Assembly (NCBI GenBank): GCA_020629285.1
Contig: JAHDDP010000008.1
Span: 1 to 64,000 of the forward strand
Direction: 5' to 3'
Origin: Maribacter sp.
GTDB taxonomy: Bacteria > Bacteroidota > Bacteroidia > Flavobacteriales > Flavobacteriaceae
DNA: 64,000 bases
Shown here: piece by piece, positions 25,897 through 33,812 of the stretch
Layout: every line of letters starts with the position of its first letter
How positions within the stretch are numbered: the stretch's first letter is position 1
Notes under the pieces: generated by a model
The model's input: only the letters and a program-made list of their open reading frames with translations
What the model was told of the DNA's origin: nothing
Database searches by the model: none
Position numbers and translations under genes: made by a program

Positions 25897-26759
25897 GTTT
25901 TAAACCCATGGGTCATCTGCCCTAAAAAGTCTTGCGGCAAATTCTCATCTCCTGGATAACCTAATTTAACATCTCCGCTATCTTCCGGAATATAATCGGT
26001 TCTAAATATATAATCCCACAGGCTTAAGCTAATTCCAAAATTTACACCGTAAGTACCCTCTGGCAAATCATATGCGTGATGGTACAAGTGCATAACCGGG
26101 TTATTTAAAATATACTTCAAAGGTCCCCATGTAATTTTAATATTAGAATGGTTAAAATGCCCAATAGCTATGGCAGCAAAATGGACGATATAGGCTTGTT
26201 CTGGCTCAAAACCGCCAAGAATCATTACACCAAAAGTCTTCAGCGGTTTGTATAGAATATTCTCCATCCAATGGTAACGTAAATGAGCTGCAAAGCCCAT
26301 TTCTTTTACACTATGGTGTACTTGATGAAATTTCCATAGAAAGGCGTACTTGTGTAATAATGTATGTGTAAACCATTGCACAAAATCTAATACGATAAAG
26401 AACAATAACAACTGCCCCCACATTGGCCAACCAGAAATATCTATTAATGCCAAACTATTTGCTTTTACACCAATATCACTAAAAAACACTTGTAGTAATT
26501 TATAAATACCACTTATGGCAATGGCAAATAGAAAAAAGTTGAAGAACATATAAAAACCGTCTAACCAAAAGTCTTTTCTAAACACCCCTTGTTGTTTTCT
26601 CCAAGGAAAAACAATTTCTAACAGCCAAACTATAAGCGATATAGATATTAAACCCCAAAAGTAATTAAGATACCAGGGCACTTGAAAAATGATTGATTTC
26701 CATGTCCAACTTAAAGTTCCTGTTATCGCATTTAAAAACGCATCTATATATGCTTCCAT
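25884..26759 (-). CDS. Sterol desaturase/fatty acid hydroxylase family membrane protein
   Basis: A 291-residue di-iron membrane enzyme family member. The conserved histidine boxes are HTLLH (about 132-136), HQVHH (about 145-149) and HLYHH (about 222-226) with HFNHSN nearby, and four or more helices are present. The family hydroxylates or desaturates lipids using oxygen. The substrate here is unknown. It has a GTAAC-type operator with a good -7 box upstream, so it seems to be a member of the sulfur regulon, an unexpected partner for such an enzyme. Confidence 0.88.
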   Translation of the reverse strand: MEAYIDAFLNAITGTLSWTWKSIIFQVPWYLNYFWGLISISLIVWLLEIVFPWRKQQGVFRKDFWLDGFYMFFNFFLFAIAISGIYKLLQVFFSDIGVKANSLALIDISGWPMWGQLLLFFIVLDFVQWFTHTLLHKYAFLWKFHQVHHSVKEMGFAAHLRYHWMENILYKPLKTFGVMILGGFEPEQAYIVHFAAIAIGHFNHSNIKITWGPLKYILNNPVMHLYHHAYDLPEGTYGVNFGISLSLWDYIFRTDYIPEDSGDVKLGYPGDENLPQDFLGQMTHGFKTKKK

Positions 26760-26776
26760 TCCTATAACGCTTTTTG

Positions 26777-26850
26777 CAAAAATACTGTAATAATTATGGC
26801 CTTGCTGTAACTAAAGTTACAATAAAAACCACGGTCAGCCATTAGTTTTG
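26777..26850. promoter_or_regulatory. Divergent GTAAC-type promoter (desaturase-family gene / DUF2892 gene)
   Basis: The palindrome GTAACTAAAGTTAC is at 26807-26820. On the minus side TATTTTTG (26777-26784) and on the plus side TAGTTTTG (26843-26850) are both perfect TAnnTTTG boxes, each exactly 22 bp away. The plus-side box is flanked by a 7-bp inverted repeat (GGTCAGC 26833-26839, GCTGACC 26852-26858), which might be a second control site. Confidence 0.8.
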
Positions 26851-26985
26851 AGCTGACCAATGTCATATGTCAATTTCTTAGTTTATAGTACTTTGGTAAA
26901 GTATAAGATGTATCAAGTACTATAACTATTGAGTATGTCCACTATATAATGTCAACATTACAAATAACATTTAAAAACTAGTATC

Positions 26986-27192
26986 ATGAAAAAGAATATG
27001 GGAACCACAGACAAATTCATAAGATTTATTATTGCAGCGATACTTTTGATTGCATTTTTCACAGAAGCCATAACAGGCGTTTTGGGTTATGTGGCATTAG
27101 CAATAGCAGCTATTTTCATTTTAACTTCTTTTGTTAGTTTTTGCCCTCTGTATACACTATTTGGCGCTAATACCTGTAAAATGAAAAAGTAA
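26986..27192 (+). CDS. DUF2892 (YgaP-type transmembrane) small protein
   Basis: A 68-residue membrane protein of the DUF2892 family, which occurs fused to rhodanese domains in YgaP or alone next to sulfur genes. It begins MKKNMGTTDKFIRFIIAA, has two helices (about 11-27 and 31-50) and ends with CPLYTLFGANTCKMKK, with the conserved cysteine pair (FCPLY...TCK). It is likely transcribed from the plus-side GTAAC-type promoter with a leader of about 130 bases. A role in sulfur handling is inferred from family and context. Confidence 0.88.
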   Translation: MKKNMGTTDKFIRFIIAAILLIAFFTEAITGVLGYVALAIAAIFILTSFVSFCPLYTLFGANTCKMKK

Positions 27193-27233
27193 AACTATTA
27201 CGTAATAAAAATTTATTGTCCAGCTTTTCGGCG

Positions 27234-28568
27234 CTAAAAATTATAATTAAGAATGACATCTAAGTGAAACATATCTACCTTATTAAAATAGAGATTAGCA
27301 TTGTTTGGTATATCACCATTACCAATTTTAGAGGTCAACAACAGTTCTGGCCGTAAGCGTTTCAACTTTTTAATATCGAAGAAAATATCAAAATTAATAT
27401 GCGTATAATCTGGCATAGCATACTTATTTAAAGTAGCATCGGTTGGATCTGGTTTCCAATGTTTTCCAACACTTAAGATCGACATAAGATTTAGATCTTT
27501 TGAAATGGTAAAGTCTTTTTTATAATTGAATACCAAAGCATGATTGTCTGCTGAACCTTCGCTACGTTCTCGCTTTTGAAAACTGAATAAATCTTCTCTA
27601 CCCCATTCTCTTGCCGATATAAATTGACCGTGCGGTAGTATTCTATTATATGCCAAAGAAACCAGTCCTACTTTATTTTTATATCCAATTTTCAACCCTA
27701 AAACATCTGCAGTTTTCTGATTATAATAGCGAAGTGAGTCTACACTGCTACCACCATCACCCACCTTATTTTGATGTAACCACTCCCCTTCTAACGTCAA
27801 CGATTTAGATAGTTTACAAGCAGGTTTTATATAGAACGAATTGAATATATTGTCTACATATTGGTTCCATATTTTTACATTAAAATCGTCAGTTACTTCA
27901 AAATCGACATTTGCCATTAGAATATAATCGGATGTCGTGTTGTCTTTATATTCAGATGCACTACCAAGTTTATTTCTACCTACAGGGTATGTACCTATGC
28001 TTTCACCAATACCATAAAACTCTCCTGTGGAGCGTGGTGCTATTTCATTTAATATTCCAAACTGAAACGATGTCTTTTGATTTTTGTATTTATACCAAAA
28101 ACCTTGAACCAAAGTAGGTATCATTCTACCATCTTCAGGATTAATTAAGGGCGTATTTATTTTCATCCGCCCAAGCGTAAATGAATGATGAGCTAGGTGA
28201 TATTTTGCATACAGTTCTCCTAATAGAAAAACAGCATCATTTTTTAAATCTATCCTATCAAAAAGTCCTTCTTCATATCTACTTAATCTACCTGTAGTAG
28301 CATCTGCAATAGTTAAATCTTGCAGACCCAAATTTGTTGAATTATATAGAGCAGCCCCTATTTCCAAACCCTTAAATAATTTATACTGATATTTAAGTTT
28401 ACCTCCTGTCGCTAAAGCATTAAAGTCTTTTAATTCCCCTTTATTTGACGTCATCATGTAATATGTTCGCCATTGCCCAGATAGGGTCCCTTTTTTCTTT
28501 ACCGCTACCGTATCTTGTGCCATAGAAAAAATAGGCAAACAAAAAATGAACAGATATACTAATCGCAT
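27234..28568 (-). CDS. Outer-membrane beta-barrel porin-like protein
   Basis: A 444-residue exported protein with a clear signal peptide (MRLVYLFIFCLPIFSMAQ) and many alternating hydrophobic/polar strands (for example WRTYYMMTSN, FTLGRMKINTPLI, YILMANVDFEV), ending in the strand DVILNYNF with terminal Phe, typical of a bacterial outer-membrane barrel. It resembles porins of the OprD/OprO kind in layout, but I cannot place the family. It lies 4 bp after the TsdA-like cytochrome gene, so the pair probably work together, perhaps letting sulfur anions into the periplasm. Confidence 0.8.
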   Translation of the reverse strand: MRLVYLFIFCLPIFSMAQDTVAVKKKGTLSGQWRTYYMMTSNKGELKDFNALATGGKLKYQYKLFKGLEIGAALYNSTNLGLQDLTIADATTGRLSRYEEGLFDRIDLKNDAVFLLGELYAKYHLAHHSFTLGRMKINTPLINPEDGRMIPTLVQGFWYKYKNQKTSFQFGILNEIAPRSTGEFYGIGESIGTYPVGRNKLGSASEYKDNTTSDYILMANVDFEVTDDFNVKIWNQYVDNIFNSFYIKPACKLSKSLTLEGEWLHQNKVGDGGSSVDSLRYYNQKTADVLGLKIGYKNKVGLVSLAYNRILPHGQFISAREWGREDLFSFQKRERSEGSADNHALVFNYKKDFTISKDLNLMSILSVGKHWKPDPTDATLNKYAMPDYTHINFDIFFDIKKLKRLRPELLLTSKIGNGDIPNNANLYFNKVDMFHLDVILNYNF

Positions 28569-28572
28569 GGGG

Positions 28573-29610
28573 TTACTTTGTTTTGGTAATTCCGTATTCC
28601 TTTTTGTAAAAGTCCATTATCGGTAAAAAAGGTCCGTATTTGTGCTGCTCTGGAGAAAAATCGTCTACCCACGGACCATAAGGCGTAGAAACCGGTTTTA
28701 ACTTCTTATCAGGATAATCGTTTTCTGTATTTAATTTGTGCGGTCTAGAAAAACTATTAATATATCCTGCTACATGATACGCTTCTTCATCGGTCAATTT
28801 GGGGTTATCCCAAGTAGCTTGTAGATATGGCATGTTGCTCTTAATAAATTCCGCAGATGTTATCACCCTATTCATACCTGCACCATCGTTAAAACTATCT
28901 GGACCCCAAAGTGGTGGATACGTGTAGCTTTTACCATCGACCGCATTAAGAACTCCCGCTCCATTTTCACCATGACAGATGATACACTCTTTTTGATATA
29001 CCTGACTTCCTGTTTCTAAATTGACCGCCACAGTAGGAATTTCAATTTTCGGATACCCTTTAAATTCAGCTTTTCTATTGTCTGGTACATCTTCGCCCAA
29101 CCAATTCATATAGGCTACAATCGCCTTCATTTGGTCAGAATCTACTGGTAGTTTTTTGCCGTTCATGCTACGCTCCATACACCCATTTATGCGATCTTCA
29201 ATAGTACCTATTTTATTACCTCGACCCCCAAACTGAGGAAAACGTTCTATAATACCCACCCAAGAACCAGAGCCCGCCTGTACCCCTTTTTGTAAATGAC
29301 AGTTGGCACATGCCAAATTATTCCCACTATATCTATCTTCTGCACGCGCTGCATTCGGTCCCATATACTTTGAGGTTTCTGCAATAAGGTAATACCCCTG
29401 TTTCACTGTCGCAGACATAGTAGGCAATTCTGCCATGGCGTCTTTAGGTTGCCAATCATCGTTAGCTACTATTTCTTCAGCTTCAATAATTATATCATTT
29501 TCAGTGCTTGGTTCATAAGTAATCAACCATGTAAATACAATGCCTACCAAAACAAAGACTATCACAAATAGCTTAAAAAGTTGTTTTGCCAATACCTGTA
29601 GTTCATTCAT
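28573..29610 (-). CDS. TsdA-like dihaem cytochrome c (thiosulfate dehydrogenase family)
   Basis: A 345-residue membrane-anchored dihaem cytochrome c. An N-terminal helix (about 12-30) anchors a periplasmic part with two haem motifs, CANCH (101-105) and CIICH (209-213). The segment after the first haem, with RINGCMERSMNGK (140-152), is the TsdA/SoxA-like signature. TsdA joins two thiosulfates to tetrathionate or runs the reverse reaction. It is driven from a divergent GTAAC-type promoter shared with the DsrE-like gene. Thiosulfate made by the CstB-like enzymes is a natural substrate, though the direction of reaction cannot be known from sequence. Confidence 0.88.
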   Translation of the reverse strand: MNELQVLAKQLFKLFVIVFVLVGIVFTWLITYEPSTENDIIIEAEEIVANDDWQPKDAMAELPTMSATVKQGYYLIAETSKYMGPNAARAEDRYSGNNLACANCHLQKGVQAGSGSWVGIIERFPQFGGRGNKIGTIEDRINGCMERSMNGKKLPVDSDQMKAIVAYMNWLGEDVPDNRKAEFKGYPKIEIPTVAVNLETGSQVYQKECIICHGENGAGVLNAVDGKSYTYPPLWGPDSFNDGAGMNRVITSAEFIKSNMPYLQATWDNPKLTDEEAYHVAGYINSFSRPHKLNTENDYPDKKLKPVSTPYGPWVDDFSPEQHKYGPFLPIMDFYKKEYGITKTK

Positions 29611-29640
29611 AGAAATGTAATGTTAGGCTAATTTAAATAA

Positions 29641-29714
29641 CGAATCTATAATTTAACCTTGTATGTGAAAGTAACTCAGGTTACAATTACGTTAAAAACT
29701 TTAATTTACTTTTA
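29641..29714. promoter_or_regulatory. Divergent GTAAC-type promoter (TsdA-like / DsrE-like genes)
   Basis: The palindrome GTAACTCAGGTTAC is at 29671-29684. On the minus side TAGATTCG (29641-29648) and on the plus side TACTTTTA (29707-29714) are one-mismatch boxes, each 22 bp from the palindrome. The TsdA-like start is 60 bp from the palindrome. The DsrE-like start is 112 bp away. Confidence 0.77.
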
Positions 29715-29796
29715 TTCCTTTTAAAAATAGCGGACATTAGAGATAAATAACATTTACATTCTAACTACACTAGCTATTTTAAAATCTCAAGAACAC

Positions 29797-30324
29797 ATGA
29801 AAAAAGCACTTCTTATTGCAATAGTACTTATGGCAGCAAAAATGACAACCGCACAAGATTGGACCACACCCATTATTGATGGTTATGGGAAAATTAAAGA
29901 ATTTAAGGATGTTGCCGTTCAAGCAGACTCTAACAAAGAATATAATCTTGTATTTGATCTCAAAGATGAACGTGAGTTAGATGGTATTAATGTTGGCTAT
30001 TTTAAAATTGCTAGAATGATAAATATGCTAGGTGCAGGTGGTGTTTCTGCCGATAAAGTAAATATAATCGCTGCTGTACATGGTGGAGCTACTTTTACTG
30101 CCTTAAACGAAGCTAAATACAAGGCTAAATACGAAAAGGAAAATCCAAATGAAGCGGTAATAAAGTTATTGAAGGATTACGGGGTAGAATTCTATGTTTG
30201 CGCACAAGCTACCGCTGCTAGAGATATTACCGCTGAAGATTTAAACCCTAATACAGAACTAGGACTTTCTGCTATGATGGTTCTTGCCAATTACCAAATG
30301 GACGGGTATATTTTTATGCCATAA
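29797..30324 (+). CDS. Periplasmic DsrE-family protein
   Basis: A 175-residue exported protein. It has a signal peptide (MKKALLIAIVLMAAKMTTAQ) and then a DsrE/DsrF-like fold (about 45-175) with NIIAAVHGGATFTAL and the cysteine-bearing loop EFYVCAQATAARD (Cys about 138). Cytoplasmic DsrE proteins carry persulfide sulfur on a cysteine. This periplasmic branch is common beside sulfur genes but has no settled function. It is divergent from the TsdA-like gene with a shared GTAAC-type operator. The leader before the start is about 80 bases. Confidence 0.86.
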   Translation: MKKALLIAIVLMAAKMTTAQDWTTPIIDGYGKIKEFKDVAVQADSNKEYNLVFDLKDERELDGINVGYFKIARMINMLGAGGVSADKVNIIAAVHGGATFTALNEAKYKAKYEKENPNEAVIKLLKDYGVEFYVCAQATAARDITAEDLNPNTELGLSAMMVLANYQMDGYIFMP

Positions 30325-30356
30325 TAGTTAGTTTTAATACTAATTTTTTGTTTTAT

Positions 30357-30400
30357 GCAACCAATGTAACATAAGAAAAATACACCGTTTCGTATCTTTG
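30357..30400 (+). promoter_or_regulatory. GTAAC-type operator (degenerate) and -7 box of cydAB
   Basis: GCAACCAATGTAAC at 30357-30370 keeps one changed base in each half-site, the weakest of the eight palindromes. TATCTTTG at 30393-30400 is a perfect box at exactly 22 bp, which is the main reason to accept the site. Confidence 0.7.
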
Positions 30401-30425
30401 TAATCATTCGTAAAAAAGGTTGATT

Positions 30426-31739
30426 ATGGAAAATATAGATGCTGCAAGATTACAAATGGCGTTCACTCTTATTTTCCATATTGTTTTTGCCTGTATTGGT
30501 ATGGTGATGCCATTTTTCATGGTAGTCTCGCATAAAAAATGGTTAAATACACGTAATCCAATTTACCTGACTTTAACGAAGTCTTGGCAAAAAGGTGTTG
30601 CCATTTTCTTTGTCACGGGTGCAGTATCTGGCACTGCTCTATCCTTTGAACTTGGTCTTCTTTGGCCAGAATTCATGAAGCATGCAGGACCGATTATCGG
30701 TATGCCATTTTCTCTTGAAGGTGCCGCATTTTTTGTGGAGGCCCTCGCTTTAGGATTTTACCTTTACGGATGGAAAAGGATACCTGAAAAATTTCATTGG
30801 TTTACAGGAATTATTGTAGGTGTTTCTGGTGTAATGTCTGGTATACTTGTTGTGTCTGCCAATGCTTGGATGAACGCCCCATCTGGTTTTGATTATATCG
30901 ATGGAGAATTTTTGAATATTGACCCTGTAAAAGCGCTGTTGAATCCTGCTTGGTTTACACAAGCCTTGCACATGACTTTGGCAGCATTTACCGCAACCGG
31001 ATTTGCAGTTGCCGGTATCCATGCCTATCAAGTATATAAAAAACGGAATGTTGAGCTTCACAAGAAGGCATTTAAAATAGCAATTACATTTGCAGCCGTT
31101 GCTGCCATGTTACAACCTTTAAGCGGAGATCTTTCTGCCAAGGATATTGCAAAAAGACAACCCGTTAAATTAGCTGCAATGGAAGCTCACTATGAAACCA
31201 AAAAAGGAGCTCCGCTCTACATTGGCGGAATTGTAGATAGCGCAAAACAAGAAGTTAATTATAAAATAGAAATTCCCAATGCGCTATCATTTCTTGCTTT
31301 CGGAGATTTTAATGCTGAAGTAAAAGGTCTGAATGACTTCCCTAAAGATGAGCAACCTAACGTTGCCATGGTTCATTACGCTTTTCAGACCATGGTAGGT
31401 TTGGGTTCGCTTCTAATGCTAGCTGGTATTATATTTTTCGTAGCTAAATTCAAAAAGAAATCGTGGTTTGATCTGCCAAAATTTTGGCTCTTATTTTCAT
31501 TACTTGCCCCCATGGGTTTCATTGCTCTTGAAGCTGGCTGGATCGTTACCGAAGTTGGAAGGCAACCTTGGATCATTCATAATATTATGAAAACGAAAGA
31601 TGCCGTTACCCCAATGCCAGGTATCGTTTTTAGCTTGTACATCTATATTGCCGTTTACACCATATTAACGATTGCGGTTACTTGGTTAATGGCAAGACAA
31701 ATTAAATTTTTGAACAGTATTAAAATTGATCAAGCATGA
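30426..31739 (+). CDS. cydA: Cytochrome bd-type ubiquinol oxidase subunit I
   Basis: A 437-residue polytopic inner-membrane subunit of a bd-type quinol oxidase, with haem-ligand regions (His18 in MAFTLIFHIVFACIG) and the GRQPW motif near residue 380. At under 450 residues it is of the short CydA/CioA type lacking the long Q-loop. I start it at ATG 30426 (MENIDAARLQM). An upstream TTG (30420) lies in frame, but the ATG gives the usual N-terminus. The stop overlaps the cydB start as ATGA. It is under a GTAAC-type site. bd oxidases are resistant to sulfide, whereas haem-copper oxidases are not. Confidence 0.95.
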   Translation: MENIDAARLQMAFTLIFHIVFACIGMVMPFFMVVSHKKWLNTRNPIYLTLTKSWQKGVAIFFVTGAVSGTALSFELGLLWPEFMKHAGPIIGMPFSLEGAAFFVEALALGFYLYGWKRIPEKFHWFTGIIVGVSGVMSGILVVSANAWMNAPSGFDYIDGEFLNIDPVKALLNPAWFTQALHMTLAAFTATGFAVAGIHAYQVYKKRNVELHKKAFKIAITFAAVAAMLQPLSGDLSAKDIAKRQPVKLAAMEAHYETKKGAPLYIGGIVDSAKQEVNYKIEIPNALSFLAFGDFNAEVKGLNDFPKDEQPNVAMVHYAFQTMVGLGSLLMLAGIIFFVAKFKKKSWFDLPKFWLLFSLLAPMGFIALEAGWIVTEVGRQPWIIHNIMKTKDAVTPMPGIVFSLYIYIAVYTILTIAVTWLMARQIKFLNSIKIDQA

Positions 31740-32755
31740 TATACGTTGTACTAGCTTTTCTTGCTGTTTCTTTATTACTTTATGTTTTATTGGCAGGTGC
31801 AGATTTTGGTGCGGGAATCATTGAATTGTTTTCGTCAAAGGAAAACCAAGCCATTAATAAAAAGACCGTATACCAAGTTATGGGGCCCGTTTGGGAAGCA
31901 AACCATATTTGGATTATCATATTGATCGTGATTTTATGGATTGCCTTCCCCCATTACTACAACATTTTAGTGCTCGCACTACATATTCCGTTGACCCTGG
32001 TGTTACTGGGTATAACCCTTAGAGGCGTGGCGTTTGTTTTTCGTTATTATGATGCGTATAAAGACAGTTCACAAATTTTATATGATTGGATGTTTAAAAC
32101 CTCAAGTCTAGTTACGCCAATATTCTTAGGCCTTACCATGGGCGGCGTGGTCAGTGGAGATATTATCAATCCGTCGCAAATGGAGCAACATAGTTTTTTG
32201 GAAGTTTATGTACACTCTTGGTTGAATGTTTTTTCAATTTTAACCGGTTTTTTCTATGCTGCCCTCTGTGCATTTTTGGCTTCCGTTTTTCTTATTGGTG
32301 AGGTAGACGACTTTAGTAAGACCATGTACATGAGAAAAGCCTCTATTGCCACCATAGTCGTAGTTTCTTTAGGTTTTATTACACTGCTCTATGGGTATTT
32401 TACAAACATTACCTTTGTGGTAGATTTTATTGGAAATATATATTCCATTTCTGCTATTATTTTATCCGGAATTTTGTTGTTCCCTTTGTGGCAGAGTATT
32501 AAAACGGGACGAAGAATTATATCTAGAGCATTAGCGGGACTCCAAATATTCTTAATCCTATTTGCAGCAACTATTACGCATTTCCCAAACATTCTTTTCA
32601 CCACGACCGGAAGCATAAGTATTCTTGAACAACCTGTACCTGATAGTGTTATGAATGTCTTAGGAATTTCACTTCTAATTGGTGGTTTTTTAATCATACC
32701 CGGTCTCTTCCATTTATTAAAATCTTTTAAGTTAATTAAAATATTAGAGCGTTAG
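31736..32755 (+). CDS. cydB: Cytochrome bd-type ubiquinol oxidase subunit II
   Basis: A 339-residue polytopic membrane protein with about eight helices, beginning MIYVVLAFLAVSLLLYVLLAGADFGAGI. The conserved LLAGADFGAG and GPVWEANHIW patterns are characteristic of CydB. It overlaps cydA by four bases and is the last gene of the pair. No CydX-like small subunit or CydDC assembly ABC transporter is seen nearby. Confidence 0.95.
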   Translation: MIYVVLAFLAVSLLLYVLLAGADFGAGIIELFSSKENQAINKKTVYQVMGPVWEANHIWIIILIVILWIAFPHYYNILVLALHIPLTLVLLGITLRGVAFVFRYYDAYKDSSQILYDWMFKTSSLVTPIFLGLTMGGVVSGDIINPSQMEQHSFLEVYVHSWLNVFSILTGFFYAALCAFLASVFLIGEVDDFSKTMYMRKASIATIVVVSLGFITLLYGYFTNITFVVDFIGNIYSISAIILSGILLFPLWQSIKTGRRIISRALAGLQIFLILFAATITHFPNILFTTTGSISILEQPVPDSVMNVLGISLLIGGFLIIPGLFHLLKSFKLIKILER

Positions 32756-32760
32756 TTTCT

Positions 32761-32804
32761 GTAACATTAGTTACCTACCAAGTCTTTTTTATTCCATTTC
32801 TTTG
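32761..32804 (+). promoter_or_regulatory. GTAAC-type operator and -7 box of the YeeE-type pair
   Basis: GTAACATTAGTTAC at 32761-32774 has the one-mismatch box TTTCTTTG (32797-32804) exactly 22 bp downstream. The gene starts 18 bp after the box. Confidence 0.78.
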
Positions 32805-32822
32805 CATTTTTAATTTATTTCT

Positions 32823-33383
32823 ATGAATTTACTATACGATCCCTGGCCGTGGTATGTCGCCGGACCTTTAATTGCCCTAACTATGTTTATCTTATTGTAC
32901 ATAGGTAAGCAATTTGGAATGTCATCTAACCTTAGAACCATGTGTTCCATTGGTGGTGCTGGCAAATACTCAGATTTCTTTAAATTCGATTGGAGAGCTC
33001 AACGGTGGAATTTAGTAGTTGTGATCGGTGCTATAATTGGCGGCTTTATCGCTTCCCAATTTATGTCCGATAATACGGTGAAAATTAATCCTGAAGTTGC
33101 TCAACAACTTTCAACTGATTACGGAATTGAAAGTGCCGGAGAAGCTTATTTACCAACTGAACTATTTTCTTCTGAACATCTTACAGACCCATTTGTATTG
33201 GTAATTTTAATTATTGGCGGATTCATGGTGGGCTTTGGTGCTCGTTATGCCGGTGGTTGTACCAGCGGACATGCGATATCTGGACTAAGTAATTTGCAGT
33301 TGCCTTCTTTAATTGCCGTTATCGGTTTCTTTATTGGTGGTTTAGTTATGATTCATCTTTTATTCCCTCTAATATTCAGTTAA
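32823..33383 (+). CDS. YeeE/YedE family transporter, first half-size subunit
   Basis: A 186-residue membrane protein of the YeeE/YedE (sulf_transp, DUF395) family with about four helices. Its conserved motif GARYAGGCTSGHAISGLSNLQ near residue 140-160 carries the functional cysteine. Full-length E. coli YeeE imports thiosulfate. Here the function is split over two adjacent genes, with the second at 33385. A CxSGH motif is kept. It is preceded by a GTAAC-type operator. Confidence 0.92.
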   Translation: MNLLYDPWPWYVAGPLIALTMFILLYIGKQFGMSSNLRTMCSIGGAGKYSDFFKFDWRAQRWNLVVVIGAIIGGFIASQFMSDNTVKINPEVAQQLSTDYGIESAGEAYLPTELFSSEHLTDPFVLVILIIGGFMVGFGARYAGGCTSGHAISGLSNLQLPSLIAVIGFFIGGLVMIHLLFPLIFS

Positions 33384-33384
33384 C

Positions 33385-33798
33385 ATGAAATATATAAGTT
33401 ATTTAACCATAGGTATCTTTTTCGGTATCATCATGTATAAATCTGAAGCCGCATCGTGGTTTCGTATTTATGAAATGTTTCAATTTGGATCTTTTCACAT
33501 GTATGGTATTATAGGTTCTGCCCTTGTTATTGGAGTGATCGGTGTGCAAATCATCAAAAAATATAAGATAAAAGCGATTGGTGGCAATGAGATGAATTTA
33601 CACCCTAAAACTAAAAGTGTTGCCCGTTATTTAATTGGTGGTATTATCTTCGGATTAGGTTGGGCGTTGGCAGGTGCTTGCCCCGGGCCAATGTATGTAC
33701 TTGTCGGTGCTGGCTATTCCTCTATTCTTGTAGTTATTGGCGGAGCTCTTTTAGGTACTTTCGTTTACGGATTGATAAAAAATAAATTACCTCATTAA
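33385..33798 (+). CDS. YeeE/YedE family transporter, second half-size subunit
   Basis: A 137-residue membrane protein with four helices. The signature GLGWALAGACPGPMYVLVGAG near residue 92-112 matches the C-terminal half of YeeE/YedE family transporters (DUF6691 type) and contains the second functional cysteine. It begins 1 bp after the first subunit stops, so they are co-translated and probably form one transporter for sulfur compounds such as thiosulfate. A terminator hairpin follows inside the convergent gene. Confidence 0.9.
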   Translation: MKYISYLTIGIFFGIIMYKSEAASWFRIYEMFQFGSFHMYGIIGSALVIGVIGVQIIKKYKIKAIGGNEMNLHPKTKSVARYLIGGIIFGLGWALAGACPGPMYVLVGAGYSSILVVIGGALLGTFVYGLIKNKLPH

Positions 33799-33812
33799 AT
33801 TAATAAAGTGGT

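Noticed and set aside
26860-26925. 21-codon frame in the DUF2892 leader
   Set aside because: Too short, with no composition or context support beyond being in a predicted leader.
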